Shown: positions 44,184 to 52,926 of the stretch, in pieces
How positions within the stretch are numbered: the first letter of the stretch is position 1
Layout of the letters: each line of letters opens with the position of its first letter
Assembly (NCBI GenBank): GCA_015231915.1
Contig: JADGAR010000009.1
Coordinates: 1 to 64,000, forward strand
From: Magnetococcales bacterium
Lineage (GTDB): Bacteria; Pseudomonadota; Magnetococcia; Magnetococcales; Magnetaquicoccaceae
DNA: 64,000 nt
Direction of reading: 5' to 3'
Notes under the pieces: generated by a model
Database searches by the model: none
The model's input: only the letters and a program-made list of their open reading frames with translations
Told to the model about the DNA's origin: nothing
Translations under genes and position numbers: made by a program

Positions 44184-45442
44184 CTCTTTTTATTAAAAAT
44201 GCCCTGCTGCCCGAACAGGGCATGCGCCACATCCGGATCGATGGGGGGCGCATCCAGGCCATGGGCCAGGATCTGGAGTGCCCGGCTGGGGCGGAGGTAC
44301 TGGACGCCGGGGGCATGGCGGCGGTGCCGGGTCTGGTCAACGGCCACACCCACGCCGCGATGACGCTTTTCCGGGGCTTTGGCGACGACATGCCCCTGAT
44401 GCAATGGCTGCAGACCCGCATCTGGCCCGCCGAGGCGCGCCTGACCGAGGAGGATGTCTACTGGGGCACCCGTCTGGCCTGCCTGGAGATGATCCGTTCG
44501 GGAACCGTGGCCTTCGAGGACATGTACTGGCACTTTCACGGCATGGCCAGGGCGGTGGAGGAGAGCGGTCTGCGGGTCGGGGTGGGGGCGGTGATGATCG
44601 ACATCGCCGGGGAGGCGCAGGGGGAACAGTGCCGCCGGGATGCCGAGCGGTATCATGCCGAGTCGTCGCGTTATTCTTCGGACCGGGTACGCTTCACCCT
44701 CACGCCGCACGCCATCTACACGGTTTCGCCGCGCAGCCTGCGCTGGTGCGCGGAATTTTCCGAGCGCCACGAGGTTCCGGTGCACATTCACCTCTCCGAG
44801 ACGCAACATGAAGTCGAGGAGTGCCTCAAGAATCACGGGGTGCGTCCCGCCGTGCATCTGGACCGGCAGGGGCTGCTGACCCCCAGGGTGATGCTGGCGC
44901 ACGGGGTATGGCTGGACGACGCCGAGTTGGACCTGATCGCCGAGCGCGGGGCCACGTTGGTGACCAATCCGGTCTCCAACATGAAACTGGCGGTGGGGGG
45001 GATCTTTCCCTATGTCAGGGCTGCCGCGCGGGGCATACCCATTGCCCTGGGGACCGACGGGGCCGCCTCCAACAACACCCTGGACCTGTTTCAGGATCTG
45101 AAGCTCTTCGCCCTGGTGCAAAAGCACGCGAGCCACGACCCCACGGTGCTGCCCGCCCACGAGGCCTGGGAGGTGGCCATCGGCGCCAGGGCGCCCCTGC
45201 TGGGCCAGAGCGGTCGGCTGGCCCCCGGCGAAAAGGCGGATCTGTTGCTGTTGCGCCACACCGCGCCGGAGATGACCCCGGAGCACGACCTGATTTCCAA
45301 TCTGGTGTATGTGGCCACCGGCCACGTGGTGGACAGCCTGATCGCCTCCGGCAGGGTGCTGATGAACAACCGCATCATTCCCGGCGAGGAAGAGGTGTTG
45401 CGGGAGGTCCGCGCCCGGATCGAACGGTTGTGCCGGTTGTGA
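44180..45442 (+). CDS. mtaD: 5-methylthioadenosine/S-adenosylhomocysteine deaminase
   Basis: The 420-residue metal-dependent amidohydrolase has family-typical sites: VNGHTHAAMTLFRGFGDD (His56, His58 as metal ligands), EDMYWHF, HIHLSETQHE (about 209), LAHGVWLDD and LGTDGAASNNTLDLF (about 294, catalytic Asp). It would convert methylthioadenosine to methylthioinosine in the cytoplasm. The ATG overlaps the phosphorylase stop, so deaminase and phosphorylase are made together as a two-step MTA salvage route. Deamination of S-adenosylhomocysteine is also possible for the family. No futalosine pathway gene is in view, which makes the related aminofutalosine deaminase less likely. Confidence 0.87.
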   Translation: MTLFIKNALLPEQGMRHIRIDGGRIQAMGQDLECPAGAEVLDAGGMAAVPGLVNGHTHAAMTLFRGFGDDMPLMQWLQTRIWPAEARLTEEDVYWGTRLACLEMIRSGTVAFEDMYWHFHGMARAVEESGLRVGVGAVMIDIAGEAQGEQCRRDAERYHAESSRYSSDRVRFTLTPHAIYTVSPRSLRWCAEFSERHEVPVHIHLSETQHEVEECLKNHGVRPAVHLDRQGLLTPRVMLAHGVWLDDAELDLIAERGATLVTNPVSNMKLAVGGIFPYVRAAARGIPIALGTDGAASNNTLDLFQDLKLFALVQKHASHDPTVLPAHEAWEVAIGARAPLLGQSGRLAPGEKADLLLLRHTAPEMTPEHDLISNLVYVATGHVVDSLIASGRVLMNNRIIPGEEEVLREVRARIERLCRL

Positions 45443-45478
45443 GGGGGAATCCGTTACTACAAACAAGAGGCAAATCAC

Positions 45479-46399
45479 ATGCCCACAAAATCAAAATTAT
45501 TTATCGTTACCATCATATTGGTCGTCACGGATCTGGCCGCCCTGCTCTTCCCGGATGGCTATATCGACACTGCCCTGTCGCAACACAGTTCATTGAGCAC
45601 CTGGCTGATCACCCTGGCCTACGCGTTCTGGTGGGGGGGGGTCGGCTGGGTCACGGTCACCGGGTTCGAGCTGTTTCTCTGGCAAAAGATATACGGGATC
45701 CATACCGAGGAGACCCCCCGACCACGCAAACTGCTCACCGACCTGTTCGATATCCTGGTCTACATCGCCATTGTCGGGGTGATCCTGGTCAAGGTGTTGC
45801 AACAACCCATCTCCACGGTCTTCGCCACATCGGGGGTGGTGGCCATCATCATGGGATTGGCGCTGCAAAACACCCTCGGCGATCTCTTCGCCGGTCTGGC
45901 CCTCAATATCGAACGACCTTACAAGGCCGGCGATTGGCTGACCCTCGAAGACAAAACCCAAGGGTTGGTGATCCTCACCAATTGGCGGGCAACCCACATC
46001 CTCCTGCGCACCGCCGATCTCCTCGTCATCCCCAACAGCGCCATTGCCAAGACACGCTTCATCAACCACGCCCTGCCTCACAAATCCCACTGGGAAGCCA
46101 TCGAAGTGCCCATGCAGTACGGCTTCGACCCGGACGCAATGGCAGTGCTCCTGAAGGATGCCGTCAGCAGTTTGCCCCATGTCTCCACCCATCCCGCCCC
46201 CTTCGCCCTGCTGGCAGAGATGAAGGATGCCGTGGCCCTGTGGCGGGTCTTTCTCAACCTGGAAGAGATGTCCTGCGTCACCCTGGTGCGTGGCCAGGCC
46301 AATGTTGCCATCATGAAAGCCATTCGGCAGGCAGGTCTGGAACACCTGCTGCCCAACCGTCAAATCTGGCTGCACCAGGACAACGCGTCAAACGCCTAG
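45479..46399 (+). CDS. Small-conductance mechanosensitive channel family (MscS)
   Basis: The 306-residue membrane protein has helices near residues 7-26, 40-62 and 88-110 and the pore-lining MscS signature TSGVVAIIMGLALQNTLGDLFAGLAL (about 120-145, Gly/Ala-rich). A beta domain follows (ERPYKAGDWL, GLVILTNWRATHI, LVIPNSAI) and an alpha/beta C-terminus. It would release osmolytes on hypo-osmotic shock, or act as a regulated small channel. The start ATG has AGAGG upstream. It heads a plus-strand run (CoA-transferase, patatin, porin), though gaps of 25-100 bases leave operon membership open. Confidence 0.88.
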   Translation: MPTKSKLFIVTIILVVTDLAALLFPDGYIDTALSQHSSLSTWLITLAYAFWWGGVGWVTVTGFELFLWQKIYGIHTEETPRPRKLLTDLFDILVYIAIVGVILVKVLQQPISTVFATSGVVAIIMGLALQNTLGDLFAGLALNIERPYKAGDWLTLEDKTQGLVILTNWRATHILLRTADLLVIPNSAIAKTRFINHALPHKSHWEAIEVPMQYGFDPDAMAVLLKDAVSSLPHVSTHPAPFALLAEMKDAVALWRVFLNLEEMSCVTLVRGQANVAIMKAIRQAGLEHLLPNRQIWLHQDNASNA

Positions 46400-46424
46400 C
46401 AATCACCAGACACCGGAGGCAAGC

Positions 46425-47819
46425 ATGGAAGATATTCTCAAGAGTTTGCTGGCTGCGGTCGGCCAGGAAGCGCTGGCCAACCGTTACGACTACCAGGTGA
46501 CCACATACCCGACTGTCACCGATACCCGCTTCCGGGCCGATGAGGCAGCCGTGGCCCTTTCCTTGGCCGGAGGCATCCTCACCTCCCGCATTTGGGAATT
46601 CCAAACCGGTCGCAAACAGAGCCTGCAGGTCGATCAGCGGCTGGCCGCCCTCACTTTGATCAGCTTCATGCTGCAAACCCAGAACGGCTACCCGATCTGC
46701 TACCCGGATACCCACCGCGTCTGGCCCAGCTACCCCATCATGGCCCCATACGAAACCAGGGATGGCCGCCAGATTTACATCGACGGCGTCTATCCCCACC
46801 TGCGCGACGGCTTGATGGACCTGCTCGAATGCCACAACCATGCCTCGGCCCTGGCTGCCGCCGTCAAAAAATGGGATGCCACCGATCTGGAAATGGAAAT
46901 CAACCGACGTGAATTGTGCGGCACCATCGTCCGCACCCGGGAAGAGTGGCTCGCCCATCCCCAGGGACAACTGCTCAATGCCATGCCGATGGTCAAGGTC
47001 ACCAAGGTCAAGGATGGTCCCCCCATCGGCTTTGTCAAGTCGGCCCAACCCTTATCCGCCATCAAGGTGCTGGACTTCACCCATGTACTGGCCGGCCCCA
47101 TGTCCACCAGGGCGCTCGCGGGCCAAGGGGCGCAGGTATTGCATCTTTCCGGACCCAATGTCTTCGAACTGTTCCCCTTCACCATCGATACCGGTCACGG
47201 CAAACGCAACGCCTTCCTGGACCTCAAACTCCCCCGCGATCAGGAAACCCTCCGGCAATTGATCCGCAAGGCCGATCTCTTTGTCCAGGGATACGCCCCA
47301 GGCAAATTCCGCAATTTCGGCTTCGGACCCGAACAGCTGTTCGCCATGCAGGACAACCTGATCTGTCTGACCATCAGCTGCTACGGCACCGAAGGTCCCT
47401 GTGGCAGCTGGGGCGGTTTCGAACAGTTGGGACAGGCCGCCAGCGGTCTGATGGCCGCCCACTCCAGCGTACACGCTCCAAGACTGGTCCCCGCCGCCGT
47501 TTGCGACTACCTGACCGGCTATCTGGGCACCCTGGGCATGTTGGCCGCCCTGATCCGCCGCGCCAACGAGGGCGGCAGCTACCATGTGGAGGTGGCGCTG
47601 ACCCGCACCGCCATGTGGCTGCAAGAACTGGGAGAACGCAAGGATGCCGATCAACCCGGACAATTTCCCACGGATCTCTCCCCGTTTTTGGTGGACCACG
47701 AAACCTGCTTCGGCAACATCCGCCACCTGCGGCCCGTCGTCGCCTATACGGAAACCATGCCCCATTTCAAATATCCCGTTGCTCCCCTGGGCGCTTCCAG
47801 CCCCACCTGGATCGATTAA
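46425..47819 (+). CDS. Class III CoA-transferase (CaiB/BaiF) family, rearranged domain order
   Basis: The 464-residue protein carries the CaiB hallmark KVLDFTHVLAGPMSTRALAG only at about residue 207, with DTGHGKRNAFLDLK, ADLFVQGYAPGKFRNFG and CLTISCYGTEGPCGSWGGFEQL after it. The part normally found at the C-terminus (YETRDGRQIYIDGVYPHL, and TREEWLAHPQGQLL with a P.V.V.K.KDGPP ending) stands in front, at about 105-195. So the chain looks circularly permuted against canonical CaiB. It would move CoA between acyl groups or act as an epimerase-like enzyme; the substrate is unknown. GGAGG lies ahead of the ATG. Neighbours are MscS and patatin. Confidence 0.78.
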   Translation: MEDILKSLLAAVGQEALANRYDYQVTTYPTVTDTRFRADEAAVALSLAGGILTSRIWEFQTGRKQSLQVDQRLAALTLISFMLQTQNGYPICYPDTHRVWPSYPIMAPYETRDGRQIYIDGVYPHLRDGLMDLLECHNHASALAAAVKKWDATDLEMEINRRELCGTIVRTREEWLAHPQGQLLNAMPMVKVTKVKDGPPIGFVKSAQPLSAIKVLDFTHVLAGPMSTRALAGQGAQVLHLSGPNVFELFPFTIDTGHGKRNAFLDLKLPRDQETLRQLIRKADLFVQGYAPGKFRNFGFGPEQLFAMQDNLICLTISCYGTEGPCGSWGGFEQLGQAASGLMAAHSSVHAPRLVPAAVCDYLTGYLGTLGMLAALIRRANEGGSYHVEVALTRTAMWLQELGERKDADQPGQFPTDLSPFLVDHETCFGNIRHLRPVVAYTETMPHFKYPVAPLGASSPTWID

Positions 47820-47851
47820 CCACCACCAACAAAAACTTAAGGATAATAATC

Positions 47852-49015
47852 ATGCCAACGACAACCAAACCCATCCAGACCGCCGACAAGCCCAACATCG
47901 CCCTTGTCCTGCAAGGCGGCGGCGCCCTGGGCGCCTATCATGTGGGGGTTTATCAAGCCATATCGGAAGCCGGTTTGTTGCCGAACTGGGTCTCCGGCAT
48001 CTCCATTGGCGCGCTGACCTCCTGCATCCTGGTTGGCAACCGACCGGAAAATCGCCTGGCCCGCCTGGAGCAGTTCTGGCATGACATCTCCGTGCCCGAC
48101 GAATGGGGCAGCTTCCTGCAAGGGGAGGCACGCACCGCCTTCAATCACATGAGCAATTTACGCTCCCTGATGTTCGGCCAACCGAACTTCTGGTTCAATC
48201 GCCCCATCAACCCCATGTTCCTGCCTTACGTTCCACCGGAGATGACCAGCATCTGCGATACCTCCCCGATGCTGAGCACCCTGCAGCGGCTGGCGGACTT
48301 CGACCTGATCAACAACGGCCCGGTACGTCTCAGCCTGGGCGTGACCAACGTACAGACCGGCGAATTGAGTTTCTTCGACAACACCACCCAGCCGCGTAAC
48401 AAACCTCTCCGCCCCGAGCACGTCCTGGCCAGCGGTTCGCTCCCTCCAGGCTTCCCCCCCATACGGATCGACGGCGTCCTTTACTGGGATGGCGGTTGCG
48501 TGGCCAATACCCCGGTGGAGATCATTTTCGACGAACAAAACACCAGACGGCCCGACATCCTGATCCTGGTGGAACTTTACAACCCGGAAGGGAAAGAGCC
48601 GACCAGCATGGACGCCGTCAAGCAACGGGAGAAATCGATCCGGTTCGGCGACCGCACTTTGTCGCACCTCAAACATATTGCCGTCAATCACAACCTGCGC
48701 ACCCATCTGCATCATGCCAATCTCAAGTTGGCCAAGGAGGATTCCAACAGCACCATCCAGGAAGTCGCCAAGAAACATACCCACGGCGGCATGGATATTC
48801 TGCACCTGATCTATCACCCCAACCCCGACCAGATCACCAACAGCGAGGCCGAGTTTTCCCGTCCCTCCATTGCCGACCGCCGCAAGGCCGGTTACGAGGA
48901 TATGCAAAGACTGTTGGCGGAAGATCCCATCCGGAGGGATGTGCGCCAACACCCCGGCGAGATCATCATCCATCGCTACCACAAAGGCCAAACCACAAGC
49001 CACAGACACATCTAA
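47852..49015 (+). CDS. Patatin-like phospholipase
   Basis: The 387-residue serine hydrolase has the patatin dyad: the oxyanion loop LQGGGALGAYHVGV (about 20-33), the nucleophile in VSGISIGAL (about 47-55) and the Asp in YWDGGCVANTP (about 212). The C-terminal part (SIRFGDRTLSHLKHIAVNH onwards) matches the DUF3734-type extension found in bacterial patatins often linked with polyhydroxyalkanoate metabolism. No signal peptide is seen. ATG 47852 follows AAGGAT by about nine bases. It sits between a CoA-transferase and a porin, so a lipid or acyl-CoA related task is reasonable, but the substrate is unknown. Confidence 0.87.
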   Translation: MPTTTKPIQTADKPNIALVLQGGGALGAYHVGVYQAISEAGLLPNWVSGISIGALTSCILVGNRPENRLARLEQFWHDISVPDEWGSFLQGEARTAFNHMSNLRSLMFGQPNFWFNRPINPMFLPYVPPEMTSICDTSPMLSTLQRLADFDLINNGPVRLSLGVTNVQTGELSFFDNTTQPRNKPLRPEHVLASGSLPPGFPPIRIDGVLYWDGGCVANTPVEIIFDEQNTRRPDILILVELYNPEGKEPTSMDAVKQREKSIRFGDRTLSHLKHIAVNHNLRTHLHHANLKLAKEDSNSTIQEVAKKHTHGGMDILHLIYHPNPDQITNSEAEFSRPSIADRRKAGYEDMQRLLAEDPIRRDVRQHPGEIIIHRYHKGQTTSHRHI

Positions 49016-49113
49016 CAAAAAAACGCGCCATCATGGCAGACTGCCGGATGAATCTGCTTGCAAGGGATCGACCCGACAGTCTGCCAGAGCGGCCCATGGC
49101 GGGGGACACAGGC

Positions 49114-50490
49114 ATGCCTATCACCAATCAGCAAAAATCAGCGAGACTGCGCGTGTCCCTTTGCGTCGGCATGGCGGTGGCGACGGTCGCGCCATGCGCC
49201 GGGGCGAGTGATGAGCATCCGTTTTTCAGCCAGTCCAAAATCGGCATGGTCACCAGACTGGCCACCTTTCACCGCTTCAGCCCCCTCTTCAACCAGGAGG
49301 GTGCCGGGCTTGGCGGTTGGCTGTACGCCAACTCCGGGGAAATTGCCGAAACCCTCTCCTTCGGAGGAACCCTTTATTTCGTCCAGCCCATCCACGCCCC
49401 GCACGACCGCCCGTTCAACTACATCCTCAAGGACCCTGGACAGGATGAGGTCTGGGTGCTGGGTGAGGCCTATTCGCGCCTGCGTTTCGGCAAACACACC
49501 CTCACCCTGGGGCGACAGGCTTTGAATTTCGGCTGGCCCATGGAAAATGTCTTCCGCTTCTACAACAAACTCGATCAAAGCATGATCGGGCGGCGGGACG
49601 TGCGGGGCATGCACCCCATCACCTATGAAGCCGTGGTTGCCCAGGGCAAATTCCAGTCAGACCGGCTCCGCTATTATCTTGGCCACGCCACTGCCATGAA
49701 GCAGATCAACGACGACCGGTTTCGCAATTTCTACCAGGGGGCCTACCAGACCACCGTCTTCCCGGAGAGCGCCAAGGTTGGCGACTCCGACGGCATGAGC
49801 TTCGCCGGGGTCATCTGGAAACCCGACGACAACCTGATGCTCACCTTCTCCCACCACTGGGTGGAGAACATGCTCGACATGGGCTATGCCGACATCGACC
49901 GTGTCTTCCGGTTGTCGGAAAACCGTTATGTCCGGCTGGGGGCGCAGTACATGCGCCAATCCTCCAATGGCGGCAGTCTGGTCAGCAACGGTCGCGATTT
50001 CGCCACCGACTATGGTGGGTTGTATGGGGAAACCCGCCTGATGCCGTGGCTGATCCACTACGCCATGGCCGGTGTCACCGCAGATGACGACGAAATCCGC
50101 GCCCCCTACTCCATCGGTCCCTCCTACCTCGTGCAGCGGGTGGGCGAGAACTCCAAGGCCGGCGAACGCACCTGGATCGTGGGCAGTGCCATCGATTTCG
50201 CCCCTCTTGGCATCGGGGGATTGGTCGCCGATCTCAACTATGGCCGCCGTTCCAACCGCCACCAGGGAGGTTTTACCCAGCGCCCCCTGCCCAACTGGGA
50301 CGAACTGGCGGCTGACCTGATCTATACCGTGCCGCAAAAAAGCGGCCTCCTCAAGAATCTGCGGGTGCGCGCCCGCTATGCCAAGGTCTGGGAAACCGGC
50401 GAAGAGTGGAGCCGGAGCCTCGTCGGCACGGTCAATCGCACCATCAATGACCTCCGTTACGACCTGACCTGGGATATTCCATTCAACTAA
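49114..50490 (+). CDS. OprD-family outer-membrane porin
   Basis: From ATG 49114 the 458-residue precursor has a signal peptide (basic N-terminus, VSLCVGMAVATVAPCAGA, cleavage about residue 31) and then a beta-barrel pattern of alternating aromatic and polar strands. GEAYSRLRFGKHTLTLGRQALN and a C-terminal LRYDLTWDIPFN resemble OprD-type specific channels for small carboxylates or amino acids. Upstream in-frame ATGs at 49033 and 49096 would place up to 27 extra residues before the signal peptide, so 49114 is preferred; it follows GGGGG. The terminal residue is Asn rather than Phe, slightly atypical for barrel insertion. The substrate is unknown. Confidence 0.78.
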   Translation: MPITNQQKSARLRVSLCVGMAVATVAPCAGASDEHPFFSQSKIGMVTRLATFHRFSPLFNQEGAGLGGWLYANSGEIAETLSFGGTLYFVQPIHAPHDRPFNYILKDPGQDEVWVLGEAYSRLRFGKHTLTLGRQALNFGWPMENVFRFYNKLDQSMIGRRDVRGMHPITYEAVVAQGKFQSDRLRYYLGHATAMKQINDDRFRNFYQGAYQTTVFPESAKVGDSDGMSFAGVIWKPDDNLMLTFSHHWVENMLDMGYADIDRVFRLSENRYVRLGAQYMRQSSNGGSLVSNGRDFATDYGGLYGETRLMPWLIHYAMAGVTADDDEIRAPYSIGPSYLVQRVGENSKAGERTWIVGSAIDFAPLGIGGLVADLNYGRRSNRHQGGFTQRPLPNWDELAADLIYTVPQKSGLLKNLRVRARYAKVWETGEEWSRSLVGTVNRTINDLRYDLTWDIPFN

Positions 50491-50505
50491 AGGGTTTAGA
50501 TCGTC

Positions 50506-50559
50506 ATGAGACCCAATACCACCAATCCCTGGCAAAACCCAGGACAGGCCACGCCATGA
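50506..50559 (+). CDS. Possible 17-residue leader peptide before the CHAT gene
   Basis: A short frame (MRPNTTNPWQNPGQATP) opens at ATG 50506 and its TGA overlaps the CHAT start as ATGA, the same coupling used by real genes throughout this window. An AGGG lies about ten bases upstream. It is rich in Asn, Pro and Thr. Such a short frame can occur by chance, so it is recorded as a possibility only. Confidence 0.25.
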   Translation: MRPNTTNPWQNPGQATP

Positions 50560-51647
50560 GCCGCTCGAACGCCCTTCTGTCCCTGCGCATCACCCCCCAT
50601 GCAACAAGCGGCGGGGTGATCATTCGATGGAGCCTGGATGGTTTCTCCCTGCCGGAGCGGGTCATCGGGGAACGGGAGTTGAGCATCTCGCACCATGTGG
50701 CCGACGCCTGCCGGCAATTGTTGAAGACGCCGGGCAGCGGGGAGTTGGCAGAGGATGCCGTGTTGACGGCGGGAATCGAGCTGTTTCACCAGTGGCTCGC
50801 CCCGGAGTGGCAGGAGCTCGCCCGACGGCTTCCCGGCGGCATCCCGATCCTGCTGGCGATCAGCTCGGAGCTGGAAAAATGGTCGCTGTTGCCCTGGGAG
50901 GCGCTGCGGCTGCCGGACGGGGGGGTGGTGGGGCTGCTGCCGGAGTGGCGCGTGCAGCGCCGGCCTGCCGGCATGCAAACGGTCAACACCTGTCGCGCCA
51001 CCCTGCCGGGTCCGCTGCGCATTCTTTTCGCCAGTTGCGCGCCAACCGGATTCGCTGCCCCGGACACCGGCATGGAGCGCACCGCTTTCGCCAAGGCCAC
51101 GGCCAATCTCCACACCAGGGTGTGCGACACCGGCCAGACGGCCCAACTGGCCGACATCATCCATCAGTGGCAACCCCACGTGGTCCATCTGTCCGGCATT
51201 TCCCTCATCCGGGGCACGCAGGGCTTTTTCGCCTTCGAGGACGCAGAGGGCCAGCCGGACGTGCTGCGTGCCGACGAAATGGGCCGCACCCTGTTGCGCC
51301 ACTCCGGGGTGGGTCTGGCCGTGCTCTCCGGACGCGAGACGGGACATCCCCCGCCGGCGGCGGCGGCGGGGGCGGTGTGCGAGGGGCTGGTGGCAAGCGG
51401 GGCCGTGCCCATGGCCCTGGCCTGGCCGGATTCCCTCTCCGCTGTCGAATCGGTCCCATTCTTGCTTACATTTTTCGCGGAACTGGCGGCGTCAACACCG
51501 GTGGAACAGGCCCTCAACCTGGCTCGCAACCGGATCGCGCCCGCAACGACGGCCATGGGCCGTCCCGGATGGCTTCTGGCGGTCATGCATGCCAAGGGAG
51601 AACATCCGTATCTATTCACCTGCACAAGCGAGGCACGAGCGTCATGA
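50556..51647 (+). CDS. CHAT-domain protein lacking both catalytic residues (pseudo-caspase)
   Basis: The 363-residue protein has a CHAT fold: an LEKWSLLPWEAL stretch (107-118), PLRILFASCAP (153-163), HVVHLSGISL (208-217) and GLAVLSGRETG (253-263), and it ends GWLLAVMHAKGEHPYLF. CHAT proteases carry GHG and SACETG at these places. Here the His is Ile215 and the Cys is Arg260, so it cannot be a normal cysteine protease. It may be a binding or scaffold domain. An AGGAC lies upstream of the ATG, and its stop overlaps the phosphofructokinase start as ATGA. The nearby TIR-STAND genes run on the other strand, so a shared defence function is only a guess. Confidence 0.75.
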   Translation: MSRSNALLSLRITPHATSGGVIIRWSLDGFSLPERVIGERELSISHHVADACRQLLKTPGSGELAEDAVLTAGIELFHQWLAPEWQELARRLPGGIPILLAISSELEKWSLLPWEALRLPDGGVVGLLPEWRVQRRPAGMQTVNTCRATLPGPLRILFASCAPTGFAAPDTGMERTAFAKATANLHTRVCDTGQTAQLADIIHQWQPHVVHLSGISLIRGTQGFFAFEDAEGQPDVLRADEMGRTLLRHSGVGLAVLSGRETGHPPPAAAAGAVCEGLVASGAVPMALAWPDSLSAVESVPFLLTFFAELAASTPVEQALNLARNRIAPATTAMGRPGWLLAVMHAKGEHPYLFTCTSEARAS

Positions 51648-52861
51648 AACCTGGCAAGGTTCTGGTTGCCCAAGGGGGCGGTCCCACGGCGGTTATCAAC
51701 CAATCCCTGGTGGGAGCCGTGCTGGAGGCACGCAAATTCCCCCGGGTGGAACGGGTCTACGGGGCACTTTACGGGGTGCGCGGCATCGTGGACGAAGAGT
51801 TCATCGACCTCACCCAGGAGACGACTCATAACCTGGAACGGGTGGCGGACACCCCCGGTTCCGCACTGGGTTCCACTCGGGACAAGCCGGACGAAAAATA
51901 CTGCGCCGAGATCCTCAAGGTGCTGATGGCCCACAACATCCGCTGCTTTTTTTACATCGGCGGCAACGACTCCTCGGACACCCTGCGCATCGTCGAGGAG
52001 TTCGCCAAGCAAGCCAAATACGAACTGATCACGATCCACATCCCCAAGACCATCGACAACGACCTGATGGTCAACGACCACACCCCCGGCTTTCCGTCCG
52101 CCGCCCGCTTCGTGGCGAGCGCCTTTGCCGGCATCAACCTGGACAACCGCGCCCTGCCTGGGGTGTACGTGGGGGTGGTGATGGGGCGGCACGCGGGATT
52201 TCTCACCGCCGCCTCGGCTTTGGGACGCAAATGCCGCGACGACGGTCCCCATCTCATCTGTCTGCCGGAACGCAATTTCGAGATGGGCGCGTTCCTGAGC
52301 GAGGTGAAGGCGATTTACGACCGTCTGGGCCGCTGCGTGATCGCGGTTTCGGAAGGGATACACGATGCCGGCGGCGTGCCGATTCTCTCCTCGTTGACCA
52401 CCAACATGGAACGGGACGCGCATGGCAACGTGCAGTTGTCCGGCACCGGCGCCCTGGCCGACCTGCTCACCAACGCGATCCGCAAGAATCTTGGCATCAA
52501 ACGGGTGCGCGGGGACACCTTCGGCTATTTGCAGCGCTCCTATCTCGGGGTGGTCTCGGACGTGGACCAGCGCGAGGCCCGCGAAGTCGGCGAAAAAGCC
52601 TGTCAGTTCGCCCTGTGGAACGGCGCGAGCGGCACGGTGACCCTCCATCGCATCGGCCACTACGCCGTGGAGTACCGGCTGGACCCCATGATCTCGGTGG
52701 CGGGCAAGACCCGCATCATGCCGGATATTTTCATCAATGCCCAGGGAACGGACGTGACCGACGCCTTCAAGTTTTATCTCACTCCTTTGCTCGGCTCCGG
52801 CATGCCGGAATCGTTCCGCCTGCGCGCCCCGCGGGTGCCGCGGATTCTGACGGCCAAGTAG
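51644..52861 (+). CDS. 6-phosphofructokinase, probably pyrophosphate-dependent
   Basis: The 405-residue enzyme phosphorylates fructose-6-phosphate in glycolysis. AQGGGPTAVINQSL (9-22) binds the phosphate donor. IGGNDSSDT (105-113) stands where ATP-PFK has GGDG and PPi-PFK usually GGDD. PKTIDND (134-140), with Lys135, is the PPi-type motif replacing PGTIDND. MGRHAGFL and PERNF/EG motifs of the fructose-6-phosphate site are present. PPi dependence makes the reaction reversible. ATG 51644 overlaps the CHAT stop. A hairpin between 52887 and 52926 lies about 25 bases downstream. The Asn in GGND is uncommon and leaves the donor slightly open. Confidence 0.86.
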   Translation: MKPGKVLVAQGGGPTAVINQSLVGAVLEARKFPRVERVYGALYGVRGIVDEEFIDLTQETTHNLERVADTPGSALGSTRDKPDEKYCAEILKVLMAHNIRCFFYIGGNDSSDTLRIVEEFAKQAKYELITIHIPKTIDNDLMVNDHTPGFPSAARFVASAFAGINLDNRALPGVYVGVVMGRHAGFLTAASALGRKCRDDGPHLICLPERNFEMGAFLSEVKAIYDRLGRCVIAVSEGIHDAGGVPILSSLTTNMERDAHGNVQLSGTGALADLLTNAIRKNLGIKRVRGDTFGYLQRSYLGVVSDVDQREAREVGEKACQFALWNGASGTVTLHRIGHYAVEYRLDPMISVAGKTRIMPDIFINAQGTDVTDAFKFYLTPLLGSGMPESFRLRAPRVPRILTAK

Positions 52862-52886
52862 CCACGCTTCGATCCACAAGCCCGGC

Positions 52887-52926
52887 CTCTTTTCGGGGGA
52901 CTTCTCCTCATGTCTCCCGAAAAGGG
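52887..52926. terminator. Long hairpin between convergent PFK and TIR-STAND genes
   Basis: CTTTTCGGGGGAC (52889-52901) and GTCTCCCGAAAAG (52912-52924) pair over 13 bases with one mismatch, extended by two pairs, around a 10-base loop. It starts about 25 bases after the PFK stop and includes the last codons of the minus-strand gene. No T tract follows on either strand, so bidirectional termination is likely but not typical. Confidence 0.4.

Noticed and set aside
50556-51647. CHAT protein as an active caspase-like protease
   Set aside because: The His and Cys positions are Ile and Arg, so normal peptidase activity is not possible by sequence.
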